From an uncultured Eisenbergiella sp. (lineage in GTDB: Bacteria > Bacillota > Clostridia > Lachnospirales > Lachnospiraceae), in assembly GCA_947626725.1 (NCBI GenBank), contig CANQTI010000118.1, positions 1 through 6,122 on the forward strand: a stretch of 6,122 nucleotides of DNA, written 5' to 3'. Below are positions 5,612-6,122 of the stretch, one piece after another. A program made the translations under genes and the position numbers. Position 1 is the stretch's first letter, and each line of letters starts with the position of its first letter. The notes beneath the pieces were generated by a model that was not told where the DNA came from, made no database searches, and worked only from the letters and a program-made list of their open reading frames with translations.

Positions 5612-5624
5612 GACCATTTGACAG
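5599..5624 (-). repeat. Right inverted repeat, candidate recombinase crossover site
   Basis: The partner of the left site in opposite orientation. Outer arms CTGTCA and TGACAG are perfect, and the inner GGT-CT-ACC (minus strand) surrounds the central dinucleotide at 5611-5612. The dyad continues outward to nine base pairs (AAACTGTCA/TGACAGTTT, 5596-5627), reaching into the recombinase stop codon at 5626-5628. This longer palindrome could also fold in RNA and weakly slow transcription leaving the recombinase gene, but no convincing T-run follows. Confidence 0.8.
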
Positions 5625-5625
5625 T

Positions 5626-6122
5626 TTATTTCCTCCCGGTGAGCCTGTATTCCCGCAGTCTGCGGTAGAATGTGGATTCACTCATATTGCATTGTCTGAC
5701 GGCTTCCGATAACGGGAGCCTTTTCTGTTCCCATTCCCGCACGATTTTTCCAAAATCGGCGGGGATTTCTTTTTCGGGCCGCCCGAATTTTATGCCCTGG
5801 GCCTTTGCCACCGCAATGCCCTGAGCCTGCCGTTTCCTGATGTTTTCCCGTTCATTCTGCGCCACAAAGGAGAGGATCTGCAGCACAAGATCCGCAATAA
5901 ACGTCCCCATGAGGTCCTTGCCCTGCCGGGTGTCCAAAAAGGGCATATCCAAAACCGCAATGTCAACGCCCTTCTCCTTCGTCAGTATTCGCCATTGGTT
6001 CTGGATCTCCTCGTAATTCCTGCCCAGCCGGTCGATGCTCATGAGATACAGCAGATCGCCCGTTTTCAGTTTCCTTACCAGCTTTTTATACTGCGGCCGG
6101 TCAAAGTCCTTGCCGGATTGCT
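5626..6122 (-). CDS. Small serine recombinase (invertase/resolvase family), N-terminus outside the window
   Basis: 165 codons are visible. The N-terminal part with the catalytic serine is cut off at the window edge. Readable landmarks are SGKDFDRPQY near the start, the active-site arginine motif MSIDRLGRN, the segment LMGTFIADLVLQILSFVAQ, the long E helix with NERENIRKRQAQG, the hinge FGRP that leads into the DNA-binding part, and a C-terminal helix-turn-helix (LPLSEAVRQCNMSESTFYRR). This is the domain order of Hin, Gin and Tn3-type resolvases, which cut both strands at a 2-bp centre through a phosphoserine link and rejoin after subunit rotation. The ATG at 6040-6042 is internal to the catalytic domain, not the start. 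The gene ends two bases before the right crossover site, the usual place for an invertase that acts on the neighbouring segment. A transposon resolvase is the alternative, but no transposase or terminal repeats are visible. Confidence 0.92.
   Translation of the reverse strand, partial: QSGKDFDRPQYKKLVRKLKTGDLLYLMSIDRLGRNYEEIQNQWRILTKEKGVDIAVLDMPFLDTRQGKDLMGTFIADLVLQILSFVAQNERENIRKRQAQGIAVAKAQGIKFGRPEKEIPADFGKIVREWEQKRLPLSEAVRQCNMSESTFYRRLREYRLTGRK

Noticed and set aside
5468..5668. Plus-strand open frame of 66 codons across the invertible segment
   Set aside because: Its only start is a TTG inside the left repeat without a ribosome binding site, and the second half is antisense to the recombinase.
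5358..5681. Minus-strand open frame of 107 codons spanning the switch
   Set aside because: It starts inside the recombinase gene in another frame, crosses both inverted repeats and the leader hairpin, and has no family features. Inversion would scramble it.

Overview
The window is a chromosomal stretch from a Gram-positive anaerobe, most likely a gut-type Clostridia member. The pointers are a sortase-anchored surface protein with clostridial-type C-terminal domains, AGGAGG ribosome binding sites, sigma-A-like promoters of near-consensus sequence, and OhrR and glutathione-peroxidase-family proteins of Firmicutes type. Every recognisable gene lies on the minus strand, so the layout is best read from right to left.

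Right end (5298-6122). A small serine recombinase, cut by the window edge, ends at 5626. Directly beyond its stop codon lie two 26-bp imperfect inverted repeats, 5449-5474 and 5599-5624. They match at 20 of 26 positions when one is reverse-complemented. Each is a near-palindrome around a central CT dinucleotide, the architecture of DNA-invertase crossover sites. The 150 bp between the two crossover points carry one strong promoter-like sequence (TTGATA, 17 bp, TATAAT) that currently points right, away from the surface gene and into the 3' end of the recombinase. Inversion would turn it left, towards the surface-protein gene. I read this as a recombinase-controlled phase-variation promoter switch, present here in the apparent OFF orientation. 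It is the main discovery of the window.

Middle (2367-5297). One large gene encodes a 976-residue secreted, cell-wall-anchored protein. It has a signal peptide, an acidic low-complexity stalk, a long beta-rich region, an Ig-like module near the C-terminus, a Gly/Ser/Asp-rich heptad spacer and an FPATG sorting signal. Its leader between the switch and the start codon can form a long hairpin, and a strong terminator follows the gene at 2189-2230.

Left-centre (551-2135). A self-contained three-gene operon has its own consensus promoter, a candidate OhrR operator and a terminator. It encodes a glutathione-peroxidase-like thiol peroxidase, a small flavodoxin and the peroxide-sensing repressor OhrR. 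Peroxides would oxidise OhrR and release the operon, and the peroxidase would detoxify them. The flavodoxin may supply electrons or have a separate stress role.

Left end (1-477). A remnant of an ABC transporter permease of the FtsX/MacB type lacks its N-terminal part. After a consensus promoter comes the 5' end of a LysR-family regulator that runs off the window. No RNA genes, CRISPR arrays or insertion sequences were seen.
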